The notes: generated from the sequence alone by a model not told the origin. 64,000 nucleotides of DNA from Clostridium sp. UBA4108 (GCA_002381695.1 DFXM01000022.1:52118-116117); one strand, 5' to 3'. Numbered from the stretch's first letter, positions 10,122 to 19,047 are shown. A program made the numbers and translations.

Positions 10122-10248
10122 TATGATTAGGCCATAAAAAGTATTTTTATGCTAGAATTATGAAACTTCTCTTTCAAACTCTTATTATGAGTCATTACAG
10201 AAAAGTTTCATAATTACTTAATCATTAGCTTTTCATAGCCTAATCATA
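10122..10248. repeat. Nested inverted-repeat element
   Basis: The outer arms TATGATTAGGC (10122-10132) and GCCTAATCATA (10238-10248) are perfect complements. Inner arms AATTATGAAACTT (10156-10168) and AAGTTTCATAATT (10203-10215) are also perfect. The element fills the gap between two convergent genes and has no T-tract. It could be a bidirectional terminator-like RNA structure or a small MITE-like repeat. Confidence 0.55.
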
Positions 10249-10290
10249 AGATACTCTATTTATATAATGTAGAAATTTAATCGCGATTTA

Positions 10291-11244
10291 TTATATAAAA
10301 TACTCATATATCTTATATGGAATATAGTCAATTGAGTCTAAATTTAAATAATAATATATATAGTTACCATGTCGTTTTTTATATAGAAGCTCTGCCTCAT
10401 ATAATATCTTTAAATGCTTAGAAATACAGGCTTCTGTCAATTTTAAAGTTTTAGCTAGATTTTGTGTAGATTGAGGAGACCTTTTCATTTCTCTAACTAT
10501 TTTTAATCTTGTTTCATCACCTAAAGCTTTAAGTAAATATATAAGGTCACTAGGTGCTAGGTCTTTTTTATCCCCTATCTTTATAAGTCTAGTCAAATAA
10601 ACTTCATTCTCTCCAGTGTCTATTAATAGATGAGGGGACATAAAGGTACTGGGTCTTATTTTTATAATTTTTAGGCTATCTAAGCTATAGCTATATACTT
10701 TATTCTTATGAAATTTTATTTCATTTTCCGTTATTTCTATTCTTTCATGGATAGAACCTATATATTTAAGTGTATCTTCTTTTGCAGTTTCTATATCTTT
10801 TTTTAGAACTCTTACCAGTAAAGGTTCTATATATTTTAATTCTTGTTGAAAGTATTCTAGATAGAATTTATTTAAAACTTTAAAAATATCTGCCTTTTCC
10901 TTTTCATTAATAGATTTATTATAAAGACTAAAAATTTTATTTATTTCGTAGAGAGGTTTAATTGAAATAGAATCCAAAACACTTAAGATACTTAAATCTT
11001 CACATTCCTCATAGGTTTGAAATATATCCATTACAATAAGCCAATTATAGGTTTTTTCACCTAAAATTCTTATCTCTTTTAATAAATCAGCATCCATATC
11101 AGTTAAAATTCTATCTGCCCAATCTAATCTATCTAAATGGTGGCTGGGATTTACAAGAACATGAAGAGCAGAAAGCATTTCAAAAATTGGTGAATATATA
11201 AATTCTATTTTTATTTCTTTTTCATATAATAAACCTATTCTCAT
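10291..11244 (-). CDS. ArsR-type winged-helix regulator with long N-terminal domain
   Basis: This 317-residue protein has an ArsR-type winged helix at about 228-310 (LLKALGDETRLKIVREMKRSPQ, then TEACISKHLKILYEAELL and a wing RHGNYIYYYL). The N-terminal 220 residues are mostly helical and resemble the ligand-binding region of DUF5937-type regulators. No metal-binding cysteine cluster is seen. It is the last gene of an ABC-2 transporter operon, 9 bp after the preceding permease stop, with AAGGAG before the ATG. It probably controls that operon through the palindrome at 13882-13903. Confidence 0.87.
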   Translation of the reverse strand: MRIGLLYEKEIKIEFIYSPIFEMLSALHVLVNPSHHLDRLDWADRILTDMDADLLKEIRILGEKTYNWLIVMDIFQTYEECEDLSILSVLDSISIKPLYEINKIFSLYNKSINEKEKADIFKVLNKFYLEYFQQELKYIEPLLVRVLKKDIETAKEDTLKYIGSIHERIEITENEIKFHKNKVYSYSLDSLKIIKIRPSTFMSPHLLIDTGENEVYLTRLIKIGDKKDLAPSDLIYLLKALGDETRLKIVREMKRSPQSTQNLAKTLKLTEACISKHLKILYEAELLYKKRHGNYIYYYLNLDSIDYIPYKIYEYFI

Positions 11245-11253
11245 AAAATCTCC

Positions 11254-12063
11254 TTAAAATAAAGTTAAGTTACCTGTTTTTCTGCTGTGGAGCTCCACTC
11301 TTTTAAGTATTATTAGTGATAAACTATATAGAATTAATATGATAAGAATTCCTACTAATAAAAATCCTCTCAAGTCATATAAAGTGCTGCCACTTAAAAA
11401 CACCTTTCTCACAGCTTCAATGGCATAGGTTAAAGGAAAAATAAAGCTTACTATTTTAGCCCATAGTGGAAATAACACTGTAGGAACTTTAACTCCTGAA
11501 AAGATTTCCATAGGTTCTTCTAAGATAGTAAATAAAAATCCTGAATCTCTGGAAAATAAAAATAGTGAATTTAAAAACATTCCCCAAAGCACAGCCATGA
11601 GCATGGTAACTAAAAAAACTATCATTGCTGAAAAAATATTTATATTTAATACTTCATATTTAAATATAATCATTGCAAAAGCAAAAAACAACATAACTAT
11701 TATACTTTCAAATAGGGAAGATATAGCATTACCTAAAATAACCCCTTGTCTACTAGCTGGAGATAAGTAAATTAACTCTAAAGTTCCACTTACTCGTTCA
11801 TAGGAAAATTTCCAAGCAGATTGAACTAAGGACCTAAAAAAGCTCATGGACATATATCCTAATAATATAAATATTATCATATTTTCTTTATTTAAATAAG
11901 GTATATTACTATTATCCAAATTGAAAGGCTTAAAGCTATAATAAGTAGATATAAAGCTAATTATAGGCCAGATAAATAATGATACATATATAAGTTTACT
12001 GTGAAAATAATTTTTATGTTGTTTTATAGCCTCTGCTTTAAGAACTTTAAAAAATTCTTCCAT
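11254..12063 (-). CDS. ABC-2 type permease (second subunit)
   Basis: This 269-residue integral membrane protein is predicted to have six helices. It has the ABC-2 export permease pattern: a cytoplasmic N-terminus, a long first loop with WKFSYERVSGTLELIYLSPASR (the coupling helix) and a hydrophobic C-terminal half (FIFPLTYAIEAVRKVFL). It starts 3 bp after the ATPase stop with GGAGG inside the end of that gene. With the permease at 13050 it probably forms a heterodimeric exporter with the shared ATPase. The substrate is unknown. Drugs, peptides or lipids are all possible. Confidence 0.88.
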   Translation of the reverse strand: MEEFFKVLKAEAIKQHKNYFHSKLIYVSLFIWPIISFISTYYSFKPFNLDNSNIPYLNKENMIIFILLGYMSMSFFRSLVQSAWKFSYERVSGTLELIYLSPASRQGVILGNAISSLFESIIVMLFFAFAMIIFKYEVLNINIFSAMIVFLVTMLMAVLWGMFLNSLFLFSRDSGFLFTILEEPMEIFSGVKVPTVLFPLWAKIVSFIFPLTYAIEAVRKVFLSGSTLYDLRGFLLVGILIILILYSLSLIILKRVELHSRKTGNLTLF

Positions 12064-12066
12064 TTA

Positions 12067-13041
12067 CTAAGCCTCCTTTGCTAAATTTATTATGGCCTCT
12101 TCTAATTTTGGTTCTATTTCATACATTTCCTTTATAATCAGTCCATTTTTCACACAAAATTCTGATAGATTTATAGAAATATTTATAGGTGAAATTACTT
12201 CTAAACCTTCCGTATCTCTTTTTTCTACTGTAATATCATCATAAACTTTATTTAACTCCAGTGATAATTTGTCTCTCAAAAACTCTGGAGGATTGTACAC
12301 ATTAATAACGTATTTTTTATATTTAAAGGTTGCTCTAGTCAGTTCTTTTGGAGTTCCCTCTTTTATTGTTTCACCATTATTTAATATATAAATATAGTCA
12401 CAGAGCTCTTCAATTTCGCCCATATAATGAGAAGTTAATAGAATTCCTTTTCCTTCTTCTTTAGCAAGTCGTTTTGTATATTCTCTCAACTCCTTAGCAA
12501 CTACTGCATCTAATCCTATAGTTGGTTCATCCATAAAAATATATTTAGGATCATTTATCAATCCTCTTGCTATTTGCAATCTCTGCTTCATACCTTTAGA
12601 ATAAGTCTCCACAGGCACATTCTTTTTTTCATATAAACCTACTAGCTTTAATAGCATATTTATTCGTTCCTTTAATAGCTTGTTATCTATGCCATAAAGT
12701 TGACCATAGTACCAAAGGTTTTCATAGGCTGTGAGTCTCCAATAAATCATTCTTTCTCCACCAGCTACCATGTTAATAATTTTTTTTACTGACCTAGGAT
12801 TTTTAACTCCATCTATGTTATCTATAAGATAGGTTCCACTTGTAGGAGATAGTAAAGTAGTCAACATTTTAATTGTGGTAGTTTTCCCTGCTCCATTTAT
12901 ACCTAATAGACCTATGATTTCTCCGCTGTCAATTTTTAAAGAGACCTCCTTGACAGCTTCAACATGTTTTTTACTCTTTTTCATAAAGCCTTCATTTATC
13001 TTAGTTTCAAAAGTTTTCTTTAAATTTTCTGCTATAATCAT
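12067..13041 (-). CDS. ABC transporter ATPase (ABC-2 exporter)
   Basis: This 324-residue nucleotide-binding subunit has Walker A GINGAGKT (47-54), the signature YSKGMKQRLQIARG, Walker B IFMDEPTIGLD and the switch histidine in LLTSHYMGEIEEL. A C-terminal extension of about 80 residues follows the core, as in many DrrA/NatA-type ATPases. It lies between its two permeases in one operon with a 3-8 bp spacing. This arrangement and the permease type point to export. Confidence 0.95.
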   Translation of the reverse strand: MIIAENLKKTFETKINEGFMKKSKKHVEAVKEVSLKIDSGEIIGLLGINGAGKTTTIKMLTTLLSPTSGTYLIDNIDGVKNPRSVKKIINMVAGGERMIYWRLTAYENLWYYGQLYGIDNKLLKERINMLLKLVGLYEKKNVPVETYSKGMKQRLQIARGLINDPKYIFMDEPTIGLDAVVAKELREYTKRLAKEEGKGILLTSHYMGEIEELCDYIYILNNGETIKEGTPKELTRATFKYKKYVINVYNPPEFLRDKLSLELNKVYDDITVEKRDTEGLEVISPINISINLSEFCVKNGLIIKEMYEIEPKLEEAIINLAKEA

Positions 13042-13049
13042 ATTTCCAC

Positions 13050-13862
13050 CTACCCTTGAATTTTTTCTAAAGCTATATATTCAATTTTCTTAATAAGTCT
13101 AAAACCTATAAGTGTATAAACTAAGCTTAGTATAGATACATAAATCACATCTGATATTTGAGATGATAGAGGCATTCCTAAGAGTGCTGTGTTTCTTATA
13201 ATTTCTACAACTCCTGTTATTGGTATAAGATTAGCAATATGTCTTACAAATAGAGGTAAATAATCTATAGGAAAAGTAATTCCACACAAAAGAAATAGAA
13301 GAGCAAATAAGGTATTTTGAGAGATATAGGTATCTCGTGTGTATAGCATAATACAAGCTAATACCATAGATACTCCAAAGAAAGCAAATAATCCTAATAA
13401 ACAGGATAATAAAAATCCTATCATATTAATATTTCTTAAAGTAAGTCCAAAGGGGATAGCTATTATTATTGAAACACATACCTCTAATCCTGTAGTAATG
13501 GTCTGTTGAAGCATATTTCCCATAAAGTATTGAACTCTTTTAAAGGGAGCAAGCATTATACTTTCTAAGGTTCCTTCCCGAAGCTCTGTAATTAGGCTTC
13601 TACTTACATTTAGGCAGGTTCTAACTACAAAAATATAAATTAAAGTTCCTAGAATAACAAAGCTCATGTAATCTCCTGTACCTGTATAGGTATAGAATTG
13701 TTTAGAGGTGTTTCCATTAAATAAAAGCTTGTACATAAATAATGCACCTAGAGAGGTGTAAATTCCAGTTAGTACATTTCCAATAAAAAAGCTTTTTGGG
13801 TATGCTCTGAATTGAATCATAAAATTTCTGAGAAAAGTTGCCTTCAATACTTTTAGATTCAT
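13050..13862 (-). CDS. ABC-2 type permease (first subunit)
   Basis: This 270-residue, six-helix ABC-2 membrane protein is the first gene of the operon. The coupling-helix region reads SRSLITELREGTLESIMLAPFKRVQYFMGNML. The start used is the ATG behind AAAGGAGG (13862). A longer frame extends 14 codons upstream but would run through the ribosome binding site and the candidate operator. It pairs with the permease at 11254 and the ATPase at 12067. Transcription can start from the consensus promoter at 13930-13958. Confidence 0.88.
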   Translation of the reverse strand: MNLKVLKATFLRNFMIQFRAYPKSFFIGNVLTGIYTSLGALFMYKLLFNGNTSKQFYTYTGTGDYMSFVILGTLIYIFVVRTCLNVSRSLITELREGTLESIMLAPFKRVQYFMGNMLQQTITTGLEVCVSIIIAIPFGLTLRNINMIGFLLSCLLGLFAFFGVSMVLACIMLYTRDTYISQNTLFALLFLLCGITFPIDYLPLFVRHIANLIPITGVVEIIRNTALLGMPLSSQISDVIYVSILSLVYTLIGFRLIKKIEYIALEKIQG

Positions 13863-13881
13863 ATTATTCCTCCTTTTGTTT

Positions 13882-13903
13882 TGATTAACTAAATAGCTAA
13901 TCA
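13882..13903 (-). promoter_or_regulatory. Candidate operator of the ABC-2/ArsR operon
   Basis: A 22-bp near-palindrome with arms TGATTAACTA and TAGCTAATCA, each half differing by one base, lies between the promoter and the first ribosome binding site. Its position is that of a repressor roadblock and fits binding by the operon's own ArsR-type regulator. Confidence 0.5.
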
Positions 13904-13929
13904 AATGATGTTTTTTCTAAGGCAGAAGG

Positions 13930-13958
13930 ATTATAGAGCTGATAGATATATTTGTCAA
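13930..13958 (-). promoter_or_regulatory. Consensus sigma-A promoter of the ABC-2 operon
   Basis: Read on the minus strand, TTGACA (13958-13953) and TATAAT (13935-13930) are both perfect and separated by 17 bases. Transcription would begin near 13923, upstream of the palindrome and the first permease. A promoter this strong suggests tight repression in the resting state. Confidence 0.85.
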
Positions 13959-14086
13959 TGTTCTACCTAAATGGGATAATAAATGATTTAAATATGGAGT
14001 AAGGTAGCAACTTATAAAAATAACCATATATTGTACTAGAAAGTTGTACAAGCATTATTAAAATTTTATAATAAGGAGTTAATATT

Positions 14087-15496
14087 ATGCTCTCTTTAAA
14101 TAAAATAACACCCTATAATGGGTTTTATGAAAATCCAGATTTTGGTCAACAAAATAACTATGCTTGGTCAATGACAGAATTAGGTGATTATATTTATGTA
14201 GGAACAGGAAGAAATATAGTTTATCTTGTAATGGTTGGAATTTTTAATATTCCTGCAGATAGAGTTCCTGAAGTATTCAATCCAAAACCATTTCCAGATT
14301 TAAATGGTGAAATTTGGCGTTATAAAAAAGATGGTAGTGAACCATGGCAAAGGGTATATAAATCTACTATGGAAGAGGGAATTACTGGGTTTAGATTTAT
14401 GATTGATTACACCTTAGCTAATGGAGAAAAACTAATAGTTGCAGCAGGAAGTAATTTAACAAGTGTAAGAATGCTAGTTAGTGAAAATGGAGTTGATTGG
14501 ATTCCTGCCAATGATGGAATTACTGATGGTGATACTGTGAGATCTATGATAGTTCACAATGGAAAGTTATATATGGGGGTTATGATAGGCACAGGTGGAG
14601 GAAATGAGACAATTCTATATGAAACAGAAAATCCTTTAAATGGTTGGAATAGAGTGAGCTTTGGTGCTTCTAAAAATAATCCAAGAGGAGAAATAGCATC
14701 AATGGAAAGCTTTAATGGCCATTTATATATTGGTACTGCACCAATAGGAGGCTTTGAAGTTTGGCGTACTTTTAGTACAGAACCTGAGAGAGACCAGTGG
14801 AAGTTAGTGGTTGACAAGGGTGCTGGAGATGCTTTAAATGAATTGCCTCTCAGTATGAAGGTTTTCAAAAATAACCTTTATGTGGGTACTGGGGTTTGGT
14901 TTGGAATTTATAGTATAAATCCTAGTCAACGATTTGTGCCTCCAAAGGGATTTGATATAATAAAAATTTGCTATAATGATAGATGGGAAGTAGTTGTAGG
15001 CAGTAGTCCAATATTCCCTACAAAGCCAATAACAAATGGTATCAGAAATCCGAAACAACCTGCTGGTTTAGGCTTTGTATCCAATGCATACTGTTGGCAG
15101 TTAAAAGAATATAATAATGAGCTCTATTTGGGATCTTGGGACTGGTCTGTGCTCATTCCTACAATTCTTTTCAGTTTAATAGAGAATATGGATTATTTTA
15201 AAAGCATTATACCTGAAAACTTTTGGAATAGGTGCCTAGGTCATGAGGATTTTTGTAGGTTTATTCGTATAATTGAATGTATACTGAAGATCATTATCAA
15301 TACAATTAAAACCATGGGCGGGGATTTATGGGTTTCTCACAGTGGAGATTACTGGGACCCAATTTCTCTTAATGGATTAAGAAATGATAAAAATTATGGT
15401 ATTAGAATGCTATTGCCGTCCAATGATGGTAGACTCTATGTAGGTACTGCAAATCCTTATGAAGGCTGTGAAGTATGGTCTTCAAAGAAAAAATAA
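14087..15496 (+). CDS. Beta-propeller-like protein of unknown function
   Basis: This 469-residue protein shows repeated sheet-like units with the motif G-x-L/I-Y-(V/I/M)-G-T/V (DYIYVGTGR, GKLYMGVMIGTGGG, GHLYIGTAP, NNLYVGTGVW, NELYLGSWDW, GRLYVGTANP), each followed by an E-(V/I)-W-R type strand. This resembles Kelch or sialidase-like propellers. It has no signal peptide or clear catalytic motif, although a short insert around 355-410 is hydrophobic (ILFSLIEN, CILKIIINTI). Aromatic residues are frequent, as in glycan-binding propellers. The start is an ATG behind AAGGAG. The gene stands alone and the function is not recognised. Confidence 0.7.
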   Translation: MLSLNKITPYNGFYENPDFGQQNNYAWSMTELGDYIYVGTGRNIVYLVMVGIFNIPADRVPEVFNPKPFPDLNGEIWRYKKDGSEPWQRVYKSTMEEGITGFRFMIDYTLANGEKLIVAAGSNLTSVRMLVSENGVDWIPANDGITDGDTVRSMIVHNGKLYMGVMIGTGGGNETILYETENPLNGWNRVSFGASKNNPRGEIASMESFNGHLYIGTAPIGGFEVWRTFSTEPERDQWKLVVDKGAGDALNELPLSMKVFKNNLYVGTGVWFGIYSINPSQRFVPPKGFDIIKICYNDRWEVVVGSSPIFPTKPITNGIRNPKQPAGLGFVSNAYCWQLKEYNNELYLGSWDWSVLIPTILFSLIENMDYFKSIIPENFWNRCLGHEDFCRFIRIIECILKIIINTIKTMGGDLWVSHSGDYWDPISLNGLRNDKNYGIRMLLPSNDGRLYVGTANPYEGCEVWSSKKK

Positions 15497-15826
15497 TCAT
15501 CACTGTTTTGAAGTTTAAGTAGTAAACAACTATCTTTGTCATAGTTATCTTTTAAATGCACCTAAGATGAAGATATTTAAATATTATACAATAATTGACT
15601 TAAAATAACTTGAATGATAATATGTATGTATAATTTACTATTTAAGATCTTTTGAGTTAGCTTAATGCTAGAGTATGGTTATGTAATACTATATGATTTT
15701 TAAGTGAATTTAGAAAAATTAATCTAGGCTGTAGGAAGGATTTACTTTCTTACAGTCTTTAATTTTATCTATAGATTATAAGGAATGGATTTGTTTTTTA
15801 ATGGTTTGCTTCGCAATAATATGTAG
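15497..15826. other. Intergenic region with a weak hairpin
   Basis: No gene is supported here. An imperfect hairpin at 15729-15756 (CTGTAGGAAG paired with CTTTCTTACAG) followed by TCTTTAATTTT could terminate the upstream transcript, although it lies 230 bp past the stop. Confidence 0.4.
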
Positions 15827-15859
15827 TTCTAAAATCAACAACCATTTAAAACTAAGCCA
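15827..15859 (+). promoter_or_regulatory. 33-bp conserved upstream element, copy 2
   Basis: The element begins TTCTAAAATCAACAA and ends TTTAAAACTAAGCCA. It matches 28 of 33 bases of the element at 9361-9393. It lies 46 bp before the serine hydrolase start, a position suited to a regulatory site. Confidence 0.45.
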
Positions 15860-15904
15860 AACTAAAACTCACAATAAAGAGTTGTATAAAGGGGGAAAAA
15901 TATA

Positions 15905-17344
15905 ATGTTAAAGATAAAAGAAAGAAATGAGAAATTAGAAGAAATTATTGAGAGATATATGGAAGAGGAAGATATCCCAGGAGTGGCCATAGGAATAGTT
16001 ATGGATAGTAAAATTGCATATACCAAAGGCTTTGGAGTAATGGACATAAGTACTGGAGAAAAAGTTAATGAGAATACACTTTTTCATATGGCATCAATAT
16101 CTAAAACCTTTGTAGCTACAGCTATTATGCAATTAGTTGAAAATGGGAAAATGGATATTAATAAACTTGTAATAGAATATGTTCCTTACTTTAAGTTAGA
16201 AGATGAAAGATATAAGAAAGTTACAGTTAAATATATGCTAACTCACCTATCTGGAATGCCAGATGTGGAGAATTATGAGTGGGATAAGCCTAAATATGGA
16301 GATGATGCACTAGAGGGGTATGTTAGGAGCATTTCTGATAAAAAGTTAATGTGGAACCCAGGAGAAAAGTTTGCCTATAGTAATATAGCCTATGAAATCT
16401 TAGGAGATGTTATTGCCAAGGCCTCTGGCATGTCTTTTGAGGATTACATTAAAGAAAATATATTGAATCCTCTAGGAATGATGGAGAGTACTTTTTTAAA
16501 TGAAAAGGTATCAAGAGTGCTTTTAACCACTCCACATGTGAGAGATAGCAGGTTTGAAAAAACTATAAGTGAAATATTTCCTTACAATAGAATTCATAGT
16601 CCTAGTTCAACCCTTTATTCTAATGTAACTGAGATGTGCAATTATGCTATTACTTATATGAACAAAGGTAATTTTAATGGAAAACAGATATTTACAAGAA
16701 AATCTTATGAAGCTATGACTATGCCTTATGCTGAAGCAGGGCGGGGAGAACTAAATATAGGACTAAGTTGGTTTATTAAGGATTATCATGGAGCAGTGAG
16801 AATCAGCCATAGTGGAGGAGATACAGGTTTTAGAAGTAATCTTATTATACTACCAGAAAAGGGTATGGCAGTGGTTGGCATGAGCAATTGCGATTATGGA
16901 AATGTAGAGATGATTACAGAGGCCGCATTAGATATAATTAATGGTTATGAAGTTAAGAACATTAAAATATCACCAACACCTTTGCTTTATAATATCTTAG
17001 TTAATCATGGTATAGAGAGTGTAAGAGAGAAACTTAGGGACATGAAGGAAAATGAATTAGAGAAATATCATATGAACGAATGGAGATTAAATTCCTTAGC
17101 TTATGGACTTATGGGATCAAATAGGATTAATGATGGAATAGAAATTTTGAAATTAGCTATTGAGGAATATCCTAATTCAGCTAACCTCTATGATAGTCTT
17201 GGAGAGTTATATTTAAAAAAAGGTGACAAAAGGTTATCAGTAGATAGCTATAAAAAATCGCTGGAATTAAACCTTGGTAATTCACATGCTAAAGAGATGG
17301 TAGAAAGGTTGGAAAAAGAAATACATGGAATGATGAGATATTAG
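15905..17344 (+). CDS. Beta-lactamase-family serine hydrolase with C-terminal TPR
   Basis: This 479-residue enzyme is related to class C beta-lactamase, DD-peptidase and esterase. It shows SISK (nucleophile S64, K67), the tyrosine motif YSN (158-160) and HSGGDTGF (from 302) in place of KTG. Residues of about 385-475 form short TPR-like helices (NLYDSLGELYLKKGDKRLSVDSYKKSLELN). No signal peptide is visible, so the enzyme is probably cytoplasmic, which argues against a resistance role and for an esterase or peptidase. GGGGG precedes the ATG at good spacing. A GNAT gene follows after 29 bp and may be co-transcribed. Confidence 0.88.
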   Translation: MLKIKERNEKLEEIIERYMEEEDIPGVAIGIVMDSKIAYTKGFGVMDISTGEKVNENTLFHMASISKTFVATAIMQLVENGKMDINKLVIEYVPYFKLEDERYKKVTVKYMLTHLSGMPDVENYEWDKPKYGDDALEGYVRSISDKKLMWNPGEKFAYSNIAYEILGDVIAKASGMSFEDYIKENILNPLGMMESTFLNEKVSRVLLTTPHVRDSRFEKTISEIFPYNRIHSPSSTLYSNVTEMCNYAITYMNKGNFNGKQIFTRKSYEAMTMPYAEAGRGELNIGLSWFIKDYHGAVRISHSGGDTGFRSNLIILPEKGMAVVGMSNCDYGNVEMITEAALDIINGYEVKNIKISPTPLLYNILVNHGIESVREKLRDMKENELEKYHMNEWRLNSLAYGLMGSNRINDGIEILKLAIEEYPNSANLYDSLGELYLKKGDKRLSVDSYKKSLELNLGNSHAKEMVERLEKEIHGMMRY

Positions 17345-17373
17345 AGCTTTTATAGGGAGGAAGGTTAGTATAG

Positions 17374-17850
17374 ATGAACTTTAAATTTAAAGAAATGAAT
17401 AATGATTATGCCAGAGAAATTTTAACTTGGCATTATGATGGAATATATTCTTTCTATGATATGGAATTCGATATAGAAGATTTAAAAGAATTTTTAGATA
17501 ATATAAAGAATAACACTTGGAAGAATAAATATGTTGCAGTAGATGATTTAGGAAAGCTTGTAGGAATATTTTCTTTCAATATTGATAAAGAGGTTATGGA
17601 AATTGGATTAGGCTTAAGTCCTGAATTAACAGGTCAGGGCATAGGTGAACAATATGTAATTTCTGGAATTGAGTATGGAATAAACACATTGAGTTTTAAA
17701 GGAAAGTGTATAAGTCTATCAGTTGTTGCTTTTAATTTAAGGGCAATAAAGCTGTATAAAAAAGTTGGATTTAAAGAAGTGAGTAGATTTATACAACCTA
17801 TAAATGATTATGAGTATGAATTTATAAAGATGATAAAGATACGCCCATAG
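17374..17850 (+). CDS. GNAT-family N-acetyltransferase
   Basis: This 158-residue acetyltransferase has the acetyl-CoA binding motif as LGLSPELTGQGIGEQYV and the following AFNLRAIKLYKKVGFKEVSR, the typical motif B region. The N-terminal part (HYDGIYSFYDME) is characteristic of a small Firmicutes subfamily of unknown substrate. GGGAGGAAGG precedes the ATG. It lies 29 bp after the serine hydrolase and probably shares its transcript. Confidence 0.88.
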   Translation: MNFKFKEMNNDYAREILTWHYDGIYSFYDMEFDIEDLKEFLDNIKNNTWKNKYVAVDDLGKLVGIFSFNIDKEVMEIGLGLSPELTGQGIGEQYVISGIEYGINTLSFKGKCISLSVVAFNLRAIKLYKKVGFKEVSRFIQPINDYEYEFIKMIKIRP

Positions 17851-17948
17851 CAGATTCATATAAAAAACATTAAATAGGATAACAATATTTGAATTTTTTA
17901 AAATATAATGGTAAAATATTTATAGATTTATGATATGGAGGTAATATT

Positions 17949-18104
17949 ATGTTAAAACTTATTCTTGCTTAATTAGTTTGGAAATCTAAATTAATAAATT
18001 AGTTAACCTTATAGAAGTTTTTGCTTAGAATTTTGCTAAGCTTTGTTGTTATGCTTCTTTTAGGAATAACTTTAAAGAATAAGTTAAAGAAATACCTCAA
18101 ATAA
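17949..18104 (+). pseudogene. Decayed small membrane-peptide ORF
   Basis: An ATG 6 bases behind GGAGG starts a frame that reads MLKLILA, stop, then continues in frame through two more stops to a hydrophobic and basic end (LLRILLSFVVMLLLGI then KNKLKKYLK). The intact ribosome binding site, the hydrophobic-then-basic pattern and the following terminator suggest a small membrane peptide broken by nonsense mutations. A seven-codon leader peptide or a small RNA is the alternative. Confidence 0.35.
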
Positions 18105-18119
18105 TCTGCATTGCAGTTG

Positions 18120-18147
18120 AACGTAGAGGATTTCTCTGCGTTTTTTT
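18120..18147 (+). terminator. Intrinsic terminator
   Basis: A 9-bp stem AACGTAGAG paired with CTCTGCGTT (one wobble) and a 4-5 base loop is followed by seven T. It lies 15 bp after the decayed small ORF and would end a transcript coming from the GNAT gene or from that ORF. Confidence 0.85.
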
Positions 18148-18260
18148 ATTAAATATATTAAAATTTGAGACGATTAACTGACATGTTTTTTAAACATATT
18201 AATGAAGGAGCATTACACAGATTTCTTAGGAGCATTTAATAAAGAGGAGATGTGTAATTT

Positions 18261-18932
18261 ATGAGTAATAGTAATTTAAATATAGAAGAAATGAGTAGTT
18301 TTTTTAACCAAAGAGCAGAAGGTTATGATAAACACATGGAGGAGACTGTAAGCTCCTTTGAGGAGTATTATAAATTAATATCATCAACTATGAAATATAC
18401 AGAAGAACCTATAGAAATACTTGATTTAGGATGTGGTACTGGTTTAGAAATACAGGGAATTTTAGAAAAAGCTCCAAATGCTAAAATAACTTGTATAGAC
18501 TTATCAGAAGGGATGTTAAAGCTTCTTAAAGAAAAATATATAGCTAATAAGGAGCAGATAAAAATAATAGTACATTCATATTTAGAATATGACTTTGGAG
18601 TGAGTAAATATGATTATGTTTTTGGGGTAATGACCATGCACCATTTTCTATATGATACAAAACTAGAACTATATAAAAAGATAAGAAGATCTTTAAAAGA
18701 AAATGGAGCATATATAGAGGGAGATTATGTAGTAACTAAGTATTATGAAAAGAAATGGATAAAAAGAAGAGAAGATTTGCTAAAAGAGTTAGAGGAAGAG
18801 GAGATAGCATTGTACCATATAGATATTCCTTTTGCACTAATCACACAAAAGAGGCTTTTTAAGGAAGCTGGTTTTAAAAACTTTAACCTTATATTTAAAC
18901 AAGGTGAGCACTTTATTTATGAAATAAGATAG
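18261..18932 (+). CDS. Class I SAM-dependent methyltransferase
   Basis: This 223-residue methyltransferase has motif I as LDLGCGTG (54-61), the acidic residue after strand 2 in ITCIDLSEGML and motif IV near YDYVFGVMTMHHF. The family methylates small molecules. The substrate cannot be read from the sequence. GAGGAG precedes the ATG with somewhat long spacing (about 10 bases). It stands alone between terminators at 18120 and 19006. Confidence 0.9.
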   Translation: MSNSNLNIEEMSSFFNQRAEGYDKHMEETVSSFEEYYKLISSTMKYTEEPIEILDLGCGTGLEIQGILEKAPNAKITCIDLSEGMLKLLKEKYIANKEQIKIIVHSYLEYDFGVSKYDYVFGVMTMHHFLYDTKLELYKKIRRSLKENGAYIEGDYVVTKYYEKKWIKRREDLLKELEEEEIALYHIDIPFALITQKRLFKEAGFKNFNLIFKQGEHFIYEIR

Positions 18933-19005
18933 TTTAAAGTTAATAGGGCAAATTCTATTAACAATTTAAGTACAAATATTATCATATTTTTATTATAATT
19001 TAGGG

Positions 19006-19047
19006 GGCTGTGTTAAAATGCTTATGCTATTTTGATACAGTCTTTTA
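19006..19047 (+). terminator. Terminator after the methyltransferase gene
   Basis: A 13-bp stem (CTGTGTTAAAATG against TATTTTGATACAG, with a wobble and mismatches) and a 7-base loop are followed by TCTTTT. Confidence 0.75.

Noticed and set aside
15905..17344. Calling the serine hydrolase a beta-lactam resistance gene
   Set aside because: It has no export signal and has HSGG in place of KTG, so a cytoplasmic esterase or peptidase is at least as likely.
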